A stretch of 64,000 nucleotides of DNA from JBKEHD01 sp046710445 (GCA_046710445.1 JBKEHD010000001.1:1-64000), one strand, 5' to 3'; numbered from the stretch's first letter, positions 17,020 to 27,536 are shown. Numbers and translations: made by a program. Notes: generated by a model from the sequence alone, not told the origin.

Positions 17020-18374
17020 CTTGTTAAATAGAGAGGGTACTCTTCCATAGTTTTTTGATAAGTATCAACTTCCTCAAATTCCCTTGTGATATTGTATTCA
17101 ATATTATACACATTAATCTCTACAAACTTCCCTGCTTCAAAATCAAGTTTGCACTTCTCCATATCTTCCTCAGCTCGTTGTCGCATTTCTTCTAGAAATT
17201 CTGGATCTTTAAGAAGCTCTTCTATAGTCCAATAATATTCATTAAATTCAGCTGTAGTATTTTCAGTTATATTACTTTTTTTGATAACCTTTTTTTTAAT
17301 ATTCTCTTTAGTCTCAATATTAGTGTTTTTTAATTTTCCAAAATGTAATACATCATTATCAATTTGTGAATTATGCGTTATAAAGTTGCATTGATGCTTC
17401 ATATTCTCATAAAATTTTATATGTGTACTATCATTTTTTATAAAATCATAATCCATGTAGTAGTCGTATTTGATCATTGATTTTAATCCACAATATTCGT
17501 GATCACTCAAGGCTTGGTGCTCATTCTTCATTATATAATTCTTGGCATAAACAATATTTTTCATAAATTCGAATTTTGAATATAAAATGGAATCTTGAAC
17601 AAGCATCTTTTTCCACACCTCTATTGTCTTGCTAGTATAAAATTTTTTTGTTGAATGTAGATCTGCAGATGTTATAAATATTTTCCATATTTCATTTGTT
17701 GAATGTAAAAAAATAAAGCCCAGATTTTGATAGATTTTGGTTACACTCTTCAAATATTTCAACATGGTGTAAATCATCATATCAGACCTATGATTAAGAG
17801 AATAAAGAATTCCAAGCTCTACTCCCTCTTGACTGCAGTATGGGAGTATTTTATTATAAAAATTCGTACCATTTTTCTTTATTGTTATAATAAAATTGGT
17901 ATTAGAAATCTCATAATTGGAGTGATCTTTAAGATTGTTTTCGTTTATGTGTGATGATAGCTTAAACACACAATCCATTGTGTTTGTAGTGTAAGTTTTT
18001 TTCTTATCAATGATTTTATAAATTTTCTTAATATCCTCATGTCGTGTAACTCTGAGCAATAAATCATCTAAAAGAGCTTCGTCCCACTCTATTTGGTCTA
18101 ATGATTCAGAAAAAAAAGGATCTTCTATTTTACAAAATGCTATATTTATCAGTTCATCTAGCAAAAAATTATTTATATCGCTATAGTTTCGGATTATTGT
18201 GTGATTATTTTCTTGTGATTTGGAATTACATAACAAATCAATGAACAAATTATTCACTTCATTGATGGCAGCTTCAAGTATAGCTTTGCTACAATGATTA
18301 TTGTATAAAAAAAATCTGACGCCATCAAGTGAACCGTTTCTTATCGTATCTATTAGTGTTTTAAATTTACTCAT
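17016..18374 (-). CDS. Hypothetical protein, 452 aa
   Basis: I do not recognise a family. The 452-residue protein has no signal peptide or transmembrane helix and looks cytoplasmic and mostly helical. The first 50 residues (TLIDTIRNGSLDGVRFFLYN, then AILEAAINEVNNLFIDLL) resemble a divergent ankyrin-type helix pair. The centre is rich in Asn, Lys, Tyr and His. The C-terminal hundred residues switch from a Lys-rich linker (around residue 360) to a strongly acidic end with ELLKDPEFLEEMRQRAEEDM. It stands alone, convergent with the LptF/G gene and 127 bases upstream of the ispH stop. A lineage-specific protein or effector is possible, but nothing proves it. Confidence 0.72.
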   Translation of the reverse strand: MSKFKTLIDTIRNGSLDGVRFFLYNNHCSKAILEAAINEVNNLFIDLLCNSKSQENNHTIIRNYSDINNFLLDELINIAFCKIEDPFFSESLDQIEWDEALLDDLLLRVTRHEDIKKIYKIIDKKKTYTTNTMDCVFKLSSHINENNLKDHSNYEISNTNFIITIKKNGTNFYNKILPYCSQEGVELGILYSLNHRSDMMIYTMLKYLKSVTKIYQNLGFIFLHSTNEIWKIFITSADLHSTKKFYTSKTIEVWKKMLVQDSILYSKFEFMKNIVYAKNYIMKNEHQALSDHEYCGLKSMIKYDYYMDYDFIKNDSTHIKFYENMKHQCNFITHNSQIDNDVLHFGKLKNTNIETKENIKKKVIKKSNITENTTAEFNEYYWTIEELLKDPEFLEEMRQRAEEDMEKCKLDFEAGKFVEINVYNIEYNITREFEEVDTYQKTMEEYPLYLTS

Positions 18375-18501
18375 ATATTATACAATTCATTCTACCTGGC
18401 TATACCTATATGATACAACTGCGTAATATTCAAAGTATTATAACAATTCTATAAGTTTTTGCAACTTGTAGTGCAAATCATCCCTACCTTTCATTGTAAA
18501 A

Positions 18502-19452
18502 CTATCTAAGTTCAGTGGGAATATTAAATTTCACCTTTTCTATTATTCCATCTAGATTTTTTATTTTTATTTTTCTGTATTTTTTGATCTCATTTATGAT
18601 GTTAGTGATCAAGATTTCTGGAGCAGAAGCTCCGGCGGTAATTCCTAATTTTGTTGCAGATAATAACGAATCTAAAGGTATCTCACTTTCATCATCAAAT
18701 AAGTAAGTGTTGGGGCATTGAATCGTTGAAATATCTTTTAATCTATTGGAATTAGAACTATTTTTTGAACCGATGACAAATACCACATCGGAAATAGCGG
18801 AAAGCTTTTTTACAGCATCTTGTCTGTTTTGTGTTGCGAAACAAATATTTTTTGTATCTGGACCTTTGATATGTTCATATTTATCTTTAAGCTTTTTTAT
18901 TATTAATTTTGTATCGTCAACACTAAGTGTGGTTTGTGTTACATATGCTATTTTGGTATCTTTTGTATACGGGATCTTGTCTATATCTTCTTCTTTTTCT
19001 ACTATAAATACCGTTTGGTTTAATCTACCTTTTGTACCATCTATTTCAGGATGGTTTTTATGACCTATTAAAATTACTTTATACCCGTCATTTTCAAAAT
19101 TTTTCGCTTGTATATGTACTTTTTTCACTAAAGGACATGTTGCGTCAATAATATGCAATTGCTTTAAAGAGGAATCATTTTCTACTTTTTTACTTACTCC
19201 ATGGGCCGAAAATATTGTTATAGCGTTAATCGGAACATCTTCTATATCTTCTACAAAGATTGCCCCTTTTTTCTTTAAGTCTTCTACAACATATTTATTA
19301 TGCACAATTTCATGCTTAACATAAACGGGAGCTCCATGTTTTTGTAGAGCAAGTTCTACGATAGAGACAGCTCTCTCCACCCCTGCACAAAAACCCCTAG
19401 GATTTGCTAAGTATATTTCTAAAAATTCATTTTGAGAGCTAGAATTTATCAT
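18502..19452 (-). CDS. ispH: 4-hydroxy-3-methylbut-2-enyl diphosphate reductase
   Basis: The last enzyme of the MEP isoprenoid pathway, a [4Fe-4S] protein that reduces HMBPP to IPP and DMAPP. At 316 residues it is of normal length. The three cluster cysteines are Cys22 (NPRGFCAGVERAV), Cys106 (IIDATCPLVKKVH) and Cys204 (KNICFATQNRQDAV). The substrate-binding SSNSNRL element and the histidines in FSAHGVS and GHKNHPE are also present. No other MEP gene lies in the window. It is divergent from queD, with a 69-base shared promoter region. Confidence 0.96.
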   Translation of the reverse strand: MINSSSQNEFLEIYLANPRGFCAGVERAVSIVELALQKHGAPVYVKHEIVHNKYVVEDLKKKGAIFVEDIEDVPINAITIFSAHGVSKKVENDSSLKQLHIIDATCPLVKKVHIQAKNFENDGYKVILIGHKNHPEIDGTKGRLNQTVFIVEKEEDIDKIPYTKDTKIAYVTQTTLSVDDTKLIIKKLKDKYEHIKGPDTKNICFATQNRQDAVKKLSAISDVVFVIGSKNSSNSNRLKDISTIQCPNTYLFDDESEIPLDSLLSATKLGITAGASAPEILITNIINEIKKYRKIKIKNLDGIIEKVKFNIPTELR

Positions 19453-19521
19453 GATTTCCGTATTGAAAATTAAGAATATTAATGTAAAATTACCATTTGT
19501 AATATTATATTCAAGTATTTA

Positions 19522-19953
19522 ATGATTCAATGCACTAAAATTTTAAAATTCGAAGCAGCACACAGGATTATAGGTCATCAAGGAAAGTGCAAAATGCTAC
19601 ATGGACATAGTTATGTTATTGAACTGAGTTTTGAATCTGAAGAATTAGATGAGTTAGGGATGGTGGTGGATTTTAGCATTATCAAGAAAAAATTAAAAAG
19701 TTGGATTGATAAAAATTGGGATCATAATGTAATTCTTAACATTGAAGATAAAGTGTTGGGTGGTTATATCAAAGAATGTTTGGATCAGGAAATATATTAT
19801 ATGAATGGTAATCCTACAGCGGAAAATATGGCATCTCATTTGTTATACGAAATAGTACCTGTAATATTTCAGGATCAGCATATAAAATGTACACAAGTTA
19901 TATTACGTGAAACACAAAGTTGTTATGTGAAAATTAATTTATCTGATAAATAA
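19522..19953 (+). CDS. queD: 6-carboxy-5,6,7,8-tetrahydropterin synthase (QueD/PTPS family)
   Basis: A zinc enzyme of the PTPS fold. In bacteria QueD converts dihydroneopterin triphosphate to carboxytetrahydropterin for queuosine. The 143 residues contain the zinc histidines His14 (FEAAHR), His27 and His29 (MLHGHSY), the catalytic Cys23 (GKCKML), a WDHNVILN stretch and NPTAENMASHL, with the substrate Glu in LRETQSCYV. Retention of Cys23 argues for QueD rather than the Glu-bearing PTPS-III that substitutes for FolB in folate synthesis. No other queuosine gene is present, so a folate role cannot be excluded, especially with folP elsewhere in the window. Confidence 0.85.
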   Translation: MIQCTKILKFEAAHRIIGHQGKCKMLHGHSYVIELSFESEELDELGMVVDFSIIKKKLKSWIDKNWDHNVILNIEDKVLGGYIKECLDQEIYYMNGNPTAENMASHLLYEIVPVIFQDQHIKCTQVILRETQSCYVKINLSDK

Positions 19954-20024
19954 CTGTTAGTGTTGTTGCGAAATAAATATAATAGTGATAAATTATCATA
20001 AAAACATGCTTTTATATCAAGAGA

Positions 20025-20804
20025 ATGGTTGAATTTGCGTTACCTAAAAATTCTAAGGTGAAAAAAGGAAAAGATCATCATTATTATTCTAAATCTGGAA
20101 AAGTGAAGTGTTTCAGCATATATAGGTATGATCCAGATTCTGCAACAAATCCAAGAATAGACAAATTTCACATAGACCTAAACAAATGTGGGCCTATGGT
20201 TTTGGATGCTCTGATCAAGATAAAAAATGAAATTGATAGTACTGTTACATTCAGAAGATCTTGTCGTGAGGGTATTTGTGGAAGTTGTGCGATGAATATA
20301 GATGGCACAAATACTTTAGCATGCTTGAAACCGATAGAGGATGTGAAGGGTGATATAAAAATATACCCTCTGCCGCATATGGAGGTTGTTAAAGATCTTG
20401 TCCCAGATATGAATCATTTTTATGATCAATTGAAATCTGTAAAACCTTGGTTGCAAGCAGATAAATTGAAGCATAATACTAAAGAGAGATTACAGAGTGT
20501 TGAAGAGAGAGAGAAGTTAGATGGGTTATATGAGTGTATATTATGTGCTTGTTGCTCTACAAGTTGCCCTAGTTATTGGTGGAATAGCGACAAATATTTA
20601 GGCCCTGCAATTTTACTTCAGGCATATAGATGGCTTGTAGATAGTCGTGATAAAAAAGCACAAGAAAGGTTAGACGAGCTTGAGGATGAGTTTAAATTAT
20701 ATAGATGTCACACCATTATGAATTGTACAACATCATGTCCTAAAGGTTTGAATCCTGCAAAAGCTATTAGTAATATAAAAAATATGATGGTTACAAGATC
20801 TTAG
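20025..20804 (+). CDS. sdhB: Succinate dehydrogenase iron-sulfur subunit
   Basis: The electron-transfer subunit of complex II, linking FAD in SdhA to membrane quinone. It has 259 residues. The N-terminal ferredoxin domain binds the [2Fe-2S] cluster through [15 protein letters not shown] and the later Cys in NTLACLK. The C-terminal domain carries the [4Fe-4S] and [3Fe-4S] ligands in [16 protein letters not shown] and [17 protein letters not shown]. All expected cysteines are present. sdhA, sdhC and sdhD are not adjacent, so the sdh operon is split. bamD follows after two bases. Confidence 0.97.
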   Translation: MVEFALPKNSKVKKGKDHHYYSKSGKVKCFSIYRYDPDSATNPRIDKFHIDLNKCGPMVLDALIKIKNEIDSTVTFRRSCREGICGSCAMNIDGTNTLACLKPIEDVKGDIKIYPLPHMEVVKDLVPDMNHFYDQLKSVKPWLQADKLKHNTKERLQSVEEREKLDGLYECILCACCSTSCPSYWWNSDKYLGPAILLQAYRWLVDSRDKKAQERLDELEDEFKLYRCHTIMNCTTSCPKGLNPAKAISNIKNMMVTRS

Positions 20805-20806
20805 TT

Positions 20807-21559
20807 ATGAGAAATAATATCAAAATTATATATGTTTTTTTCCTCTGCTTATTATTGCAAAATTGCTCTAGTAAGAAAGATGATCTTAAAATAAGTTCCG
20901 TTAGTGAAAAAGAATTGTATGACAGGGGGGTTAAGGAGATTAAATCAGAAAAGTATAAAGATGCCTCAAAAACATTAACGCAGCTAGAAGAGGAGTATCC
21001 AGCGTCAAAATATTATTCTGAAGCTCTGGTTTTAAAGACATACGCATTTTTTGCATTGGATAATTTTACAGAAGCACAATTAACAATAGATGATTTCCTT
21101 CGACAATTTCCAGTAAGTGATTTTTCTCCATATATTTATTATATAAAAGGGATGTTAAATTATAAGCAGATCATGGATATTGGTAGAGATCAGGAATATA
21201 GTGCTAAAGCTAAGCAAGATTTTACTGCATTGATTCAATTATATCCAAAATCTAAATATTCCAAAGATGCAAGATGGAAGCTGGAATATATAAATAATGT
21301 ATTAGCAGGAAAGGAGATGGATATCGGTAGATTTTATTTAAGAACTCATAAACCAATATCGGCTGTTAATAGATTTAAAAATGTTTTGAAAAATTATGAC
21401 GATAGTATTTTTATTCCGGAAGCATTATACAGGTTATTTGAAATATATTATATTTTAGGTATTGAAGGAGAGGCTAAAAAATACGCATCTGTTCTAGGGT
21501 ATAATTTTCCAAATAGCATTTGGTATTACAAATCTTATAATATTCTAAAAAGCAGCTAA
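20807..21559 (+). CDS. bamD: Outer-membrane assembly lipoprotein BamD
   Basis: An essential lipoprotein of the BAM complex that helps insert outer-membrane beta-barrels. The 250 residues begin with a signal peptide and Cys20 in LLLQNCSSKK, a slightly unusual lipobox (Asn before Cys). They continue with five TPR-like helical pairs, among them KYKDASKTLTQLEEEYPASK and NFTEAQLTIDDFLRQFPVSD, which are diagnostic for BamD/YfiO. It begins two bases after sdhB and lies 16 bases before murC. BamF, SurA, LptD and a porin, all linked to this pathway, are encoded elsewhere in the window. Confidence 0.93.
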   Translation: MRNNIKIIYVFFLCLLLQNCSSKKDDLKISSVSEKELYDRGVKEIKSEKYKDASKTLTQLEEEYPASKYYSEALVLKTYAFFALDNFTEAQLTIDDFLRQFPVSDFSPYIYYIKGMLNYKQIMDIGRDQEYSAKAKQDFTALIQLYPKSKYSKDARWKLEYINNVLAGKEMDIGRFYLRTHKPISAVNRFKNVLKNYDDSIFIPEALYRLFEIYYILGIEGEAKKYASVLGYNFPNSIWYYKSYNILKSS

Positions 21560-21575
21560 ATTACCAAGAGTTTAT

Positions 21576-23021
21576 ATGAAATTAACACACCATCTTTTCG
21601 ATAAAGGTATAAAGATTCACATTATTGGGATTGGTGGTATAGGCATGAGTGGCTTAGCTAAGGTATTACATGCAAATAATGTATATGTTCAAGGTTCTGA
21701 TAAAAGCTGTAATAACCAAGTAGTTGAATTAAAAAAGTTGGGCGTAAAAGTTTTTACAGGCCATGCTGAAGAAAATGTAAATGGTATATCTATTGTAGTA
21801 AAATCTTCAGCAATAAAAAATGACAATATAGAGATTTTATCCGCTACTAAACTCAAAAAGCCAGTTATTAGCAGAGCAGAGTTGTTGTCTAATATGATGT
21901 ATGGTGGATACAATATATCTATTACAGGAGCGCATGGAAAAACATCCACAACTTCAATGATGTTTTCTTTATTGAGAGATAATCCAAAAGAACCGTCTGT
22001 ATTATGTGGTGGCATAATAAATGAAATTGATTCTAATGCATTCAACGGAAGAGATAACGTGAATATTATCGAAGCTGATGAATCAGATGGTACTTTTTTA
22101 TCAATTCCATCTAATATAGGTATTATTACTAATATTGATAAAGAGCATCTAGATTATTATGGGAGCATGGAAAGTATCATAGCTATGAATAAGCTTTTTG
22201 TAGATAAAGTTTTGTTGAATGATATGTTAATATCCTGTGGAGATTGCGATTACCTTAGTGAAATAAATCTTTTATATAAAAACAATCCAAAATTCATCAC
22301 CTATGGAATAGAGTCAAAAGATTTTGATGTGGTTGCTAAGAATATTTCCTCATCAAAAAAAGGACTTTTATTTGATATAGAATTTTCACAAAAATTTCAA
22401 AAAATAACCAAGACAGATAGCGATTGCATGAAAGATGTTCAAACCAACATGTTTGGTAGGCATAATATTTTAAATTTTTTAGCTGCAATATCAGTTTCAA
22501 AATTTATGAAATGCAATGAGGAAAGGACAAGGTTGGCGATAATGGGCTATAAAGGTGTACAAAGAAGGTTTAGTTTTTTGGGTGAGAAAAATGGCATAAC
22601 TTTTATTGATGATTATGCGCATCACCCAAAAGAAATAGAAGCCACCCTTCTGGTTGCTAAAGATTATGCAAAACAAAGAGGTGGTAATGTGGTAGTAATT
22701 TTTGAACCTCATAAATATTCAAGATTCACAGAATTGTACCAAGATTTTTTTAATTCGTTATTAGCAGCAGATTCAATAATTGTTCTTGATGTTTTTGCTG
22801 CCGGAGAAAAAAATAATTCAGGAGTTGATATTATTAAATTTGCAAAAGAATTTGACGATAAATACAATGCAACATATTGCTCTGATACAAGGGATATAGG
22901 GGTTTTTATAGACGATAATGTGAAAGCCGATGACTATTTAGTGTTCATGGGGGCAGGAGATATTTCAAAGATTGCAAAAAATGTATTTCAATCTTTTGGA
23001 ATTTTAGGAGAAAATAGTTGA
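21576..23021 (+). CDS. murC: UDP-N-acetylmuramate--L-alanine ligase
   Basis: Adds L-alanine to UDP-MurNAc, the first amino-acid step of the peptidoglycan stem peptide, in the cytoplasm. It has 481 residues. The N-terminal Rossmann motif HIIGIGGIGMSGLAKVLH lies at residues 15-32. The Mur-ligase ATP-binding loop is ITGAHGKTSTTSMM (near 114-127). The HNILNFLAAI and DDYAHHPKEI segments mark the central and C-terminal domains. murB, ddl and ftsQA, its usual neighbours, are absent here, so the division/cell-wall cluster is dispersed. Evidence that a peptidoglycan pathway is maintained. Confidence 0.96.
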   Translation: MKLTHHLFDKGIKIHIIGIGGIGMSGLAKVLHANNVYVQGSDKSCNNQVVELKKLGVKVFTGHAEENVNGISIVVKSSAIKNDNIEILSATKLKKPVISRAELLSNMMYGGYNISITGAHGKTSTTSMMFSLLRDNPKEPSVLCGGIINEIDSNAFNGRDNVNIIEADESDGTFLSIPSNIGIITNIDKEHLDYYGSMESIIAMNKLFVDKVLLNDMLISCGDCDYLSEINLLYKNNPKFITYGIESKDFDVVAKNISSSKKGLLFDIEFSQKFQKITKTDSDCMKDVQTNMFGRHNILNFLAAISVSKFMKCNEERTRLAIMGYKGVQRRFSFLGEKNGITFIDDYAHHPKEIEATLLVAKDYAKQRGGNVVVIFEPHKYSRFTELYQDFFNSLLAADSIIVLDVFAAGEKNNSGVDIIKFAKEFDDKYNATYCSDTRDIGVFIDDNVKADDYLVFMGAGDISKIAKNVFQSFGILGENS

Positions 23022-23075
23022 AACTATCATTAGTTTATTTATACTCCTGGTAAATATAAAACATATTTTGGTTTG

Positions 23076-24095
23076 ATGGATAAAGAAAAAGCACTAGAGA
23101 TAGTTTTAGATCGTATAGAAAAAGCATATGGAAAAGGTGCTGTTATGACACTTGGAAATATGGATATACAAGATGTACAATCAGTTTCCTCAGGTTCACT
23201 TGGTTTAGATATAGCATTAGGAGTAGGTGGATATCCTAAGGGTAGAGTAGTAGAGATATTTGGTCCAGAAAGTTCTGGAAAGACTACTTTGACTTTGCAT
23301 GCAATAGCGGAATGTCAAAAACAAGGTGGCACATGCGCATTTATAGATGCAGAACATGCATTTGATAGGTCATACGCTAAAAAATTAGGGGTTGATGTTG
23401 AAAAATTGATTTTCTCTCAGCCAGATTCAGGTGAAAATGCTTTGGAAATAACAGATACATTAGTTCGTTCTGGGGCTATCGATATGATAGTAATAGATAG
23501 TGTCGCAGCATTGGTACCAAAGGCGGAAATAGAAGGAGATATGGGTGATAGTCATATGGGGTTGCAAGCTAGGCTGATGAGTCAAGCTCTTAGAAAATTA
23601 ACTGCTAATGTATCAAAAACCAATACTATTTTGATGTTTATAAATCAAATACGAATGAAGATAGGTGTTATGTTTGGAAATCCAGAAACTACTACTGGTG
23701 GAAATGCTTTGAAATTTTATTCATCAGTTCGATTAGATATTAGAAGAATAGGTGCAATAAAAGATAAAGATGAGGTCGTAGGAAATCAGACAAAGGTTAA
23801 AGTAGTGAAAAACAAAGTTGCTCCTCCGTTTAAAATTGTTGAATTTGAGATTATGTATGGCAAAGGTATATCAAAAGAAGGGGAAATCATTGATATAGGC
23901 GCTGCTTTAGATATAGTTGGTAAAGCCGGCTCGTGGTATTCTTACAATGATCAAAAAATAGGGCAAGGAAAAGAGAATGCCAAACAGTATTTGATTGATA
24001 ATAAAGAGATAGCAAAAGAAATTGAAGACAAAATATTGGAAATTAAGGATATAAATCCTAAAAAGCTCGATGATATCTCAACAAATAATAAGTAA
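23076..24095 (+). CDS. recA: Recombinase RecA
   Basis: The strand-exchange ATPase for homologous recombination and SOS control. It has 339 residues. Walker A is [14 protein letters not shown], Walker [15 protein letters not shown], and the L1/L2 DNA-binding loops are around [14 protein letters not shown] and [21 protein letters not shown] start it at the ATG at 23076, which gives the standard [20 protein letters not shown]. The TTG one codon earlier is less likely. The C-terminal tail is short and ends LDDISTNNK. There is no obvious SOS box in the 54-base upstream gap. Confidence 0.98.
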   Translation: MDKEKALEIVLDRIEKAYGKGAVMTLGNMDIQDVQSVSSGSLGLDIALGVGGYPKGRVVEIFGPESSGKTTLTLHAIAECQKQGGTCAFIDAEHAFDRSYAKKLGVDVEKLIFSQPDSGENALEITDTLVRSGAIDMIVIDSVAALVPKAEIEGDMGDSHMGLQARLMSQALRKLTANVSKTNTILMFINQIRMKIGVMFGNPETTTGGNALKFYSSVRLDIRRIGAIKDKDEVVGNQTKVKVVKNKVAPPFKIVEFEIMYGKGISKEGEIIDIGAALDIVGKAGSWYSYNDQKIGQGKENAKQYLIDNKEIAKEIEDKILEIKDINPKKLDDISTNNK

Positions 24096-24114
24096 TGCAT
24101 GATAGTAGAAGATA

Positions 24115-26757
24115 ATGCGTAATAGTAAAAAATATGTATTTAAATTTGGAAAAAATTATGCAGAGGGAGGCGAGCACCTAAAGTCTATTTTGGGTAATAA
24201 GGGGGCTGGTTTAGCAGAAATGTCTAAAATGGGTATCCCTGTTCCTTCTGGCTTTACTATTTCATCAGAATGCAGCAGATTTTTAGATCAAAATTCTGAT
24301 TTAAAGTTACAAATTGAAGATGGTATTAGATATGCAGAAAGTGATGTAGAAAGTAAATTTGGCGATTCTGAAAACCCTTTGTTATTTTCTATAAGATCTG
24401 GTGCAGCTATTTCTATGCCAGGGATGATGGAAACTATCCTAAATCTTGGTTTAAATAAAGAAACAGTAGAAGGATTATCTGAAAGAACAGGAGATGCTAG
24501 ATTTGCATATGATTGCTATAGAAGATTTATAGAGATGTTTAGTCATGTTGTGTTGCAGATTAGTAAGCATAAATTTGATAGCATTTGGGAAAATAAAAAA
24601 TTATCACTATCTATCGTTGATAATTATTGCGTGCCTGTTGAAAGTATAAAAGAAGTGATAGCTGAGTATGAAGAGTTAATAAAAAACCAAGGGATACAGT
24701 TTCCTCATGATGTTAATTTACAATTAGAATTAGCCATAAATGCTGTGTTTAAATCTTGGAATACAACGCGTGCACAAAAGTATAGAGAGATTAATGGTAT
24801 TGATGATGATATTGGTACAGCCGTGAATGTACAAAGCATGGTGTTCGGGAATAAAGGAGAAGGTAGTGCGACGGGAGTTGTTTTTACTCGCAACCCTTCA
24901 AATGGAGAGCATGAAATATTTGGAGAATTTTTACCTAATGCTCAAGGTGAAGATATAGTATCTGGTGCTAATACACCATTTCCTATAAATGATCATTCTA
25001 GATGCGAATTTAGTCAGCAAATAGCAACTATGGAAGAGCTAATGCCTGATACATATTCTACTCTGAAGAAAATACTCGAAAAGTTAGAGCAGCATTATAG
25101 AGATATGCAAGACGTAGAATTTACTATTGAGAGTGGTAAATGTTGGATTTTACAAACAAGATTGGGTAAACGTACTCCTGCAGCTTTAATAAAGATTGCG
25201 GTTGATATGTTAGATGAAGGTGTTATCACGAAAAAAGAAGCCTTAAATAGGGTAACTGCATCTGCAATTGAAAAAATTTTACATCCTAGTATTGATCCTG
25301 ATGTGAAAAAGGTTCTTATTAGCAGAGGATTGCCAGCCTCTCCAGGAGCTGTTTCAGGGAAAATAGCTTTATCTTCGGAGAGAGTGGAGTCTATGATCAA
25401 GAATAATACTAATGTTATTTTAGTAAGAAATGAAACAAGTCCAGAAGATATAGCTGGTATAAATTTAGCTGTTGGAGTTTTGACTGCTAAAGGAGGAATG
25501 ACTTCTCATGCTGCGGTTGTTGCAAGAGGAATGGGTAAATCCTGTATTACAGGAGCCTCTGATTTGATGATTGATAATATGAAAAATTCTATACAAGTAG
25601 ACAATATATTATTGAAAGAAGGTGACTGGATAACTATAAATGGGACAAGTGGCGAAATATTTTTGGGTGAGATTAGTACCATTCAGCCCAAACTTGATAA
25701 TACATTTAAAAAATTGCTTACCATATCTGAAGAAGTAGGAAGATTAAAAGTAAGAGCTAATGCAGAAATTCCTAAAGATGCAAAGGTAGCTAAAAATTTT
25801 AATGCAGAAGGCATAGGTTTATGCAGAACTGAACATATGTTTTTTGATGAGAGTCGCATACAAATCTTCAGAGAAATGATTATATCATCTGACGTCAAGG
25901 AGCGTAATGAAGCTTTAGATAAATTGATAAAATTTCAACAAAAAGATTTTTATGATTTATTTAAAATTATGGATGGAAGGTCAGTTACTATTAGATTGTT
26001 GGATCCACCATTGCATGAGTTTTTATCAGATGAGCAGAAAGATATAAATTCACTTAGTAAGAGTTTAAATATTGATGCAGATACAATAAGAAATAGGATT
26101 GCCATGATGAAGGAAAGCAATCCAATGCTTGGTCATAGAGGATGTAGACTTGCCATAACTTATCCTGAAATATATGAAATGCAAGTTTCTGCAATAGTTA
26201 ATGCAGCCAATGAATGTGTTCGAGATGGTGTTAGTGTAATTCCCGAAATAATGATACCATTGGTGATAAATAAGAATGAGTTGTTAGAGATAAAAAAATT
26301 AATTACTAATACCATTGATAAATTATCAATAAGCAATAACAAAAAAATTGATTATAAAATAGGGAGTATGATAGAGCTTCCTGCGGCAGTACTAAATATT
26401 GAAGATATAGCAAAGGAAGTTGATTTTATTAGCTTTGGAACAAATGATTTGACGCAAACAACATTAGGGATTTCAAGAGATGATGCTGGGAAGTTTCTAA
26501 AAGAATATGTAAATAAAGGAATTATAAAGCATGATCCATTTGTGACGATTGATGTGCTTACAGTTGGTAAATTGATTGCAGATGCTATTGAGGGTAGTAG
26601 AAAGGTGAATCCTAAGATAAAAATTGGCGTTTGTGGAGAGCATGCTGGTGATCCAGAGTCCATTAAGTTTTTTTCAACTTTAGCTTTGGATTATATATCA
26701 TGTTCTGCATATAGAGTTCCTATTGCAAAAATTATGTCTGGGAAATATGTATTTTAA
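24115..26757 (+). CDS. ppdK: Pyruvate, phosphate dikinase
   Basis: Interconverts pyruvate, ATP and Pi with PEP, AMP and PPi. It can run towards PEP for gluconeogenesis or towards ATP and pyruvate. It has 880 residues. The N-terminal ATP-grasp domain begins with NKGAGLAEMSKMGIPVPSGF. The central swivelling domain carries the phospho-histidine His465 in GGMTSHAAVVARGMGKSCIT. The C-terminal TIM barrel contains GHRGCRLAITYPEIYEMQ and ends with the catalytic Cys region IGVCGEHAGDP. PPDK is common in Rickettsiales lacking full glycolysis, where it supplies PEP. lepB follows after 17 bases. Confidence 0.97.
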   Translation: MRNSKKYVFKFGKNYAEGGEHLKSILGNKGAGLAEMSKMGIPVPSGFTISSECSRFLDQNSDLKLQIEDGIRYAESDVESKFGDSENPLLFSIRSGAAISMPGMMETILNLGLNKETVEGLSERTGDARFAYDCYRRFIEMFSHVVLQISKHKFDSIWENKKLSLSIVDNYCVPVESIKEVIAEYEELIKNQGIQFPHDVNLQLELAINAVFKSWNTTRAQKYREINGIDDDIGTAVNVQSMVFGNKGEGSATGVVFTRNPSNGEHEIFGEFLPNAQGEDIVSGANTPFPINDHSRCEFSQQIATMEELMPDTYSTLKKILEKLEQHYRDMQDVEFTIESGKCWILQTRLGKRTPAALIKIAVDMLDEGVITKKEALNRVTASAIEKILHPSIDPDVKKVLISRGLPASPGAVSGKIALSSERVESMIKNNTNVILVRNETSPEDIAGINLAVGVLTAKGGMTSHAAVVARGMGKSCITGASDLMIDNMKNSIQVDNILLKEGDWITINGTSGEIFLGEISTIQPKLDNTFKKLLTISEEVGRLKVRANAEIPKDAKVAKNFNAEGIGLCRTEHMFFDESRIQIFREMIISSDVKERNEALDKLIKFQQKDFYDLFKIMDGRSVTIRLLDPPLHEFLSDEQKDINSLSKSLNIDADTIRNRIAMMKESNPMLGHRGCRLAITYPEIYEMQVSAIVNAANECVRDGVSVIPEIMIPLVINKNELLEIKKLITNTIDKLSISNNKKIDYKIGSMIELPAAVLNIEDIAKEVDFISFGTNDLTQTTLGISRDDAGKFLKEYVNKGIIKHDPFVTIDVLTVGKLIADAIEGSRKVNPKIKIGVCGEHAGDPESIKFFSTLALDYISCSAYRVPIAKIMSGKYVF

Positions 26758-26774
26758 AAAAAAGGAGTTATTGA

Positions 26775-27536
26775 ATGGATGAATTATTAAAGAAAATTAA
26801 CTATTTACAAAGAAAAATAAATTTAAAAGAGTGGGTTGAAACGGTAGTTTTTGCATTATTGTTTGCTTTTTTATTTCAGACATTTTTATATCAACCTTTT
26901 AAAATACCTTCTGGATCTATGGAGCCTGGTTTGCGTTCTGGGGATTATTTGTTTGTGGAAAAATTTGCTTATGGCTATAACAATAGTTCGGCTTCATTTA
27001 TGGTAAATAGGTTGAATCTTTTTTCAGACACATATTTTTATAACAAACCTCAAAGGGGAGATGTAATAGTATTTTTGCTTCCAAAGCATGATGATATTTA
27101 TTATATCAAAAGATTAATAGGATTGCCAGGGGATGAAATCCAGGTGAAAAAAGGACTTTTGTATGTAAATGGTAAAGCGGTAAATCGAAAATTCAAAGGG
27201 AAGATTATAGGTATGAATAGCGTGCAGGAGCGTGATATGTATCTAGAAGATATATCCAAGAAAGGTCCTAGTTACGATATATATTTATTCAATAATGCAA
27301 ATAAATATGAGTTTCCAAATAGCACTCCTATTTATAAAGTGCCAAAAGATCATTACTTTTTTATGGGAGATAATAGGGATAATTCTATAGATAGTAGATA
27401 TCTTAATGATGTAGGATATGTTCATCAAAATAGGATTGTTGGAAAAGCTAAAGTATTATTTTGGAGTTCTAATTTTTCTTTTAATGATTTATTTGCTGAT
27501 AGCTCAACTCGAAGAATATTTAATATTATTAAATAA
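26775..27536 (+). CDS. lepB: Signal peptidase I
   Basis: The membrane protease that removes Sec and Tat signal peptides. It has 253 residues: one N-terminal transmembrane helix (about 21-40) and the catalytic Ser48 in the box PSGSMEPGLRSGD. The general base is Lys112 in YIKRLIGLPGD, and the late box is MGDNRDNSIDSR. An AGGAG Shine-Dalgarno nine bases before the ATG is among the best in the window. Its last base is the first base of rnc (TAATG). The lepB-rnc-era order is a classic conserved operon of Proteobacteria. Confidence 0.96.
   Translation: MDELLKKINYLQRKINLKEWVETVVFALLFAFLFQTFLYQPFKIPSGSMEPGLRSGDYLFVEKFAYGYNNSSASFMVNRLNLFSDTYFYNKPQRGDVIVFLLPKHDDIYYIKRLIGLPGDEIQVKKGLLYVNGKAVNRKFKGKIIGMNSVQERDMYLEDISKKGPSYDIYLFNNANKYEFPNSTPIYKVPKDHYFFMGDNRDNSIDSRYLNDVGYVHQNRIVGKAKVLFWSSNFSFNDLFADSSTRRIFNIIK

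Noticed and set aside
23073..23075. TTG start for recA
   Set aside because: The adjacent ATG at 23076 gives the canonical RecA N-terminus.
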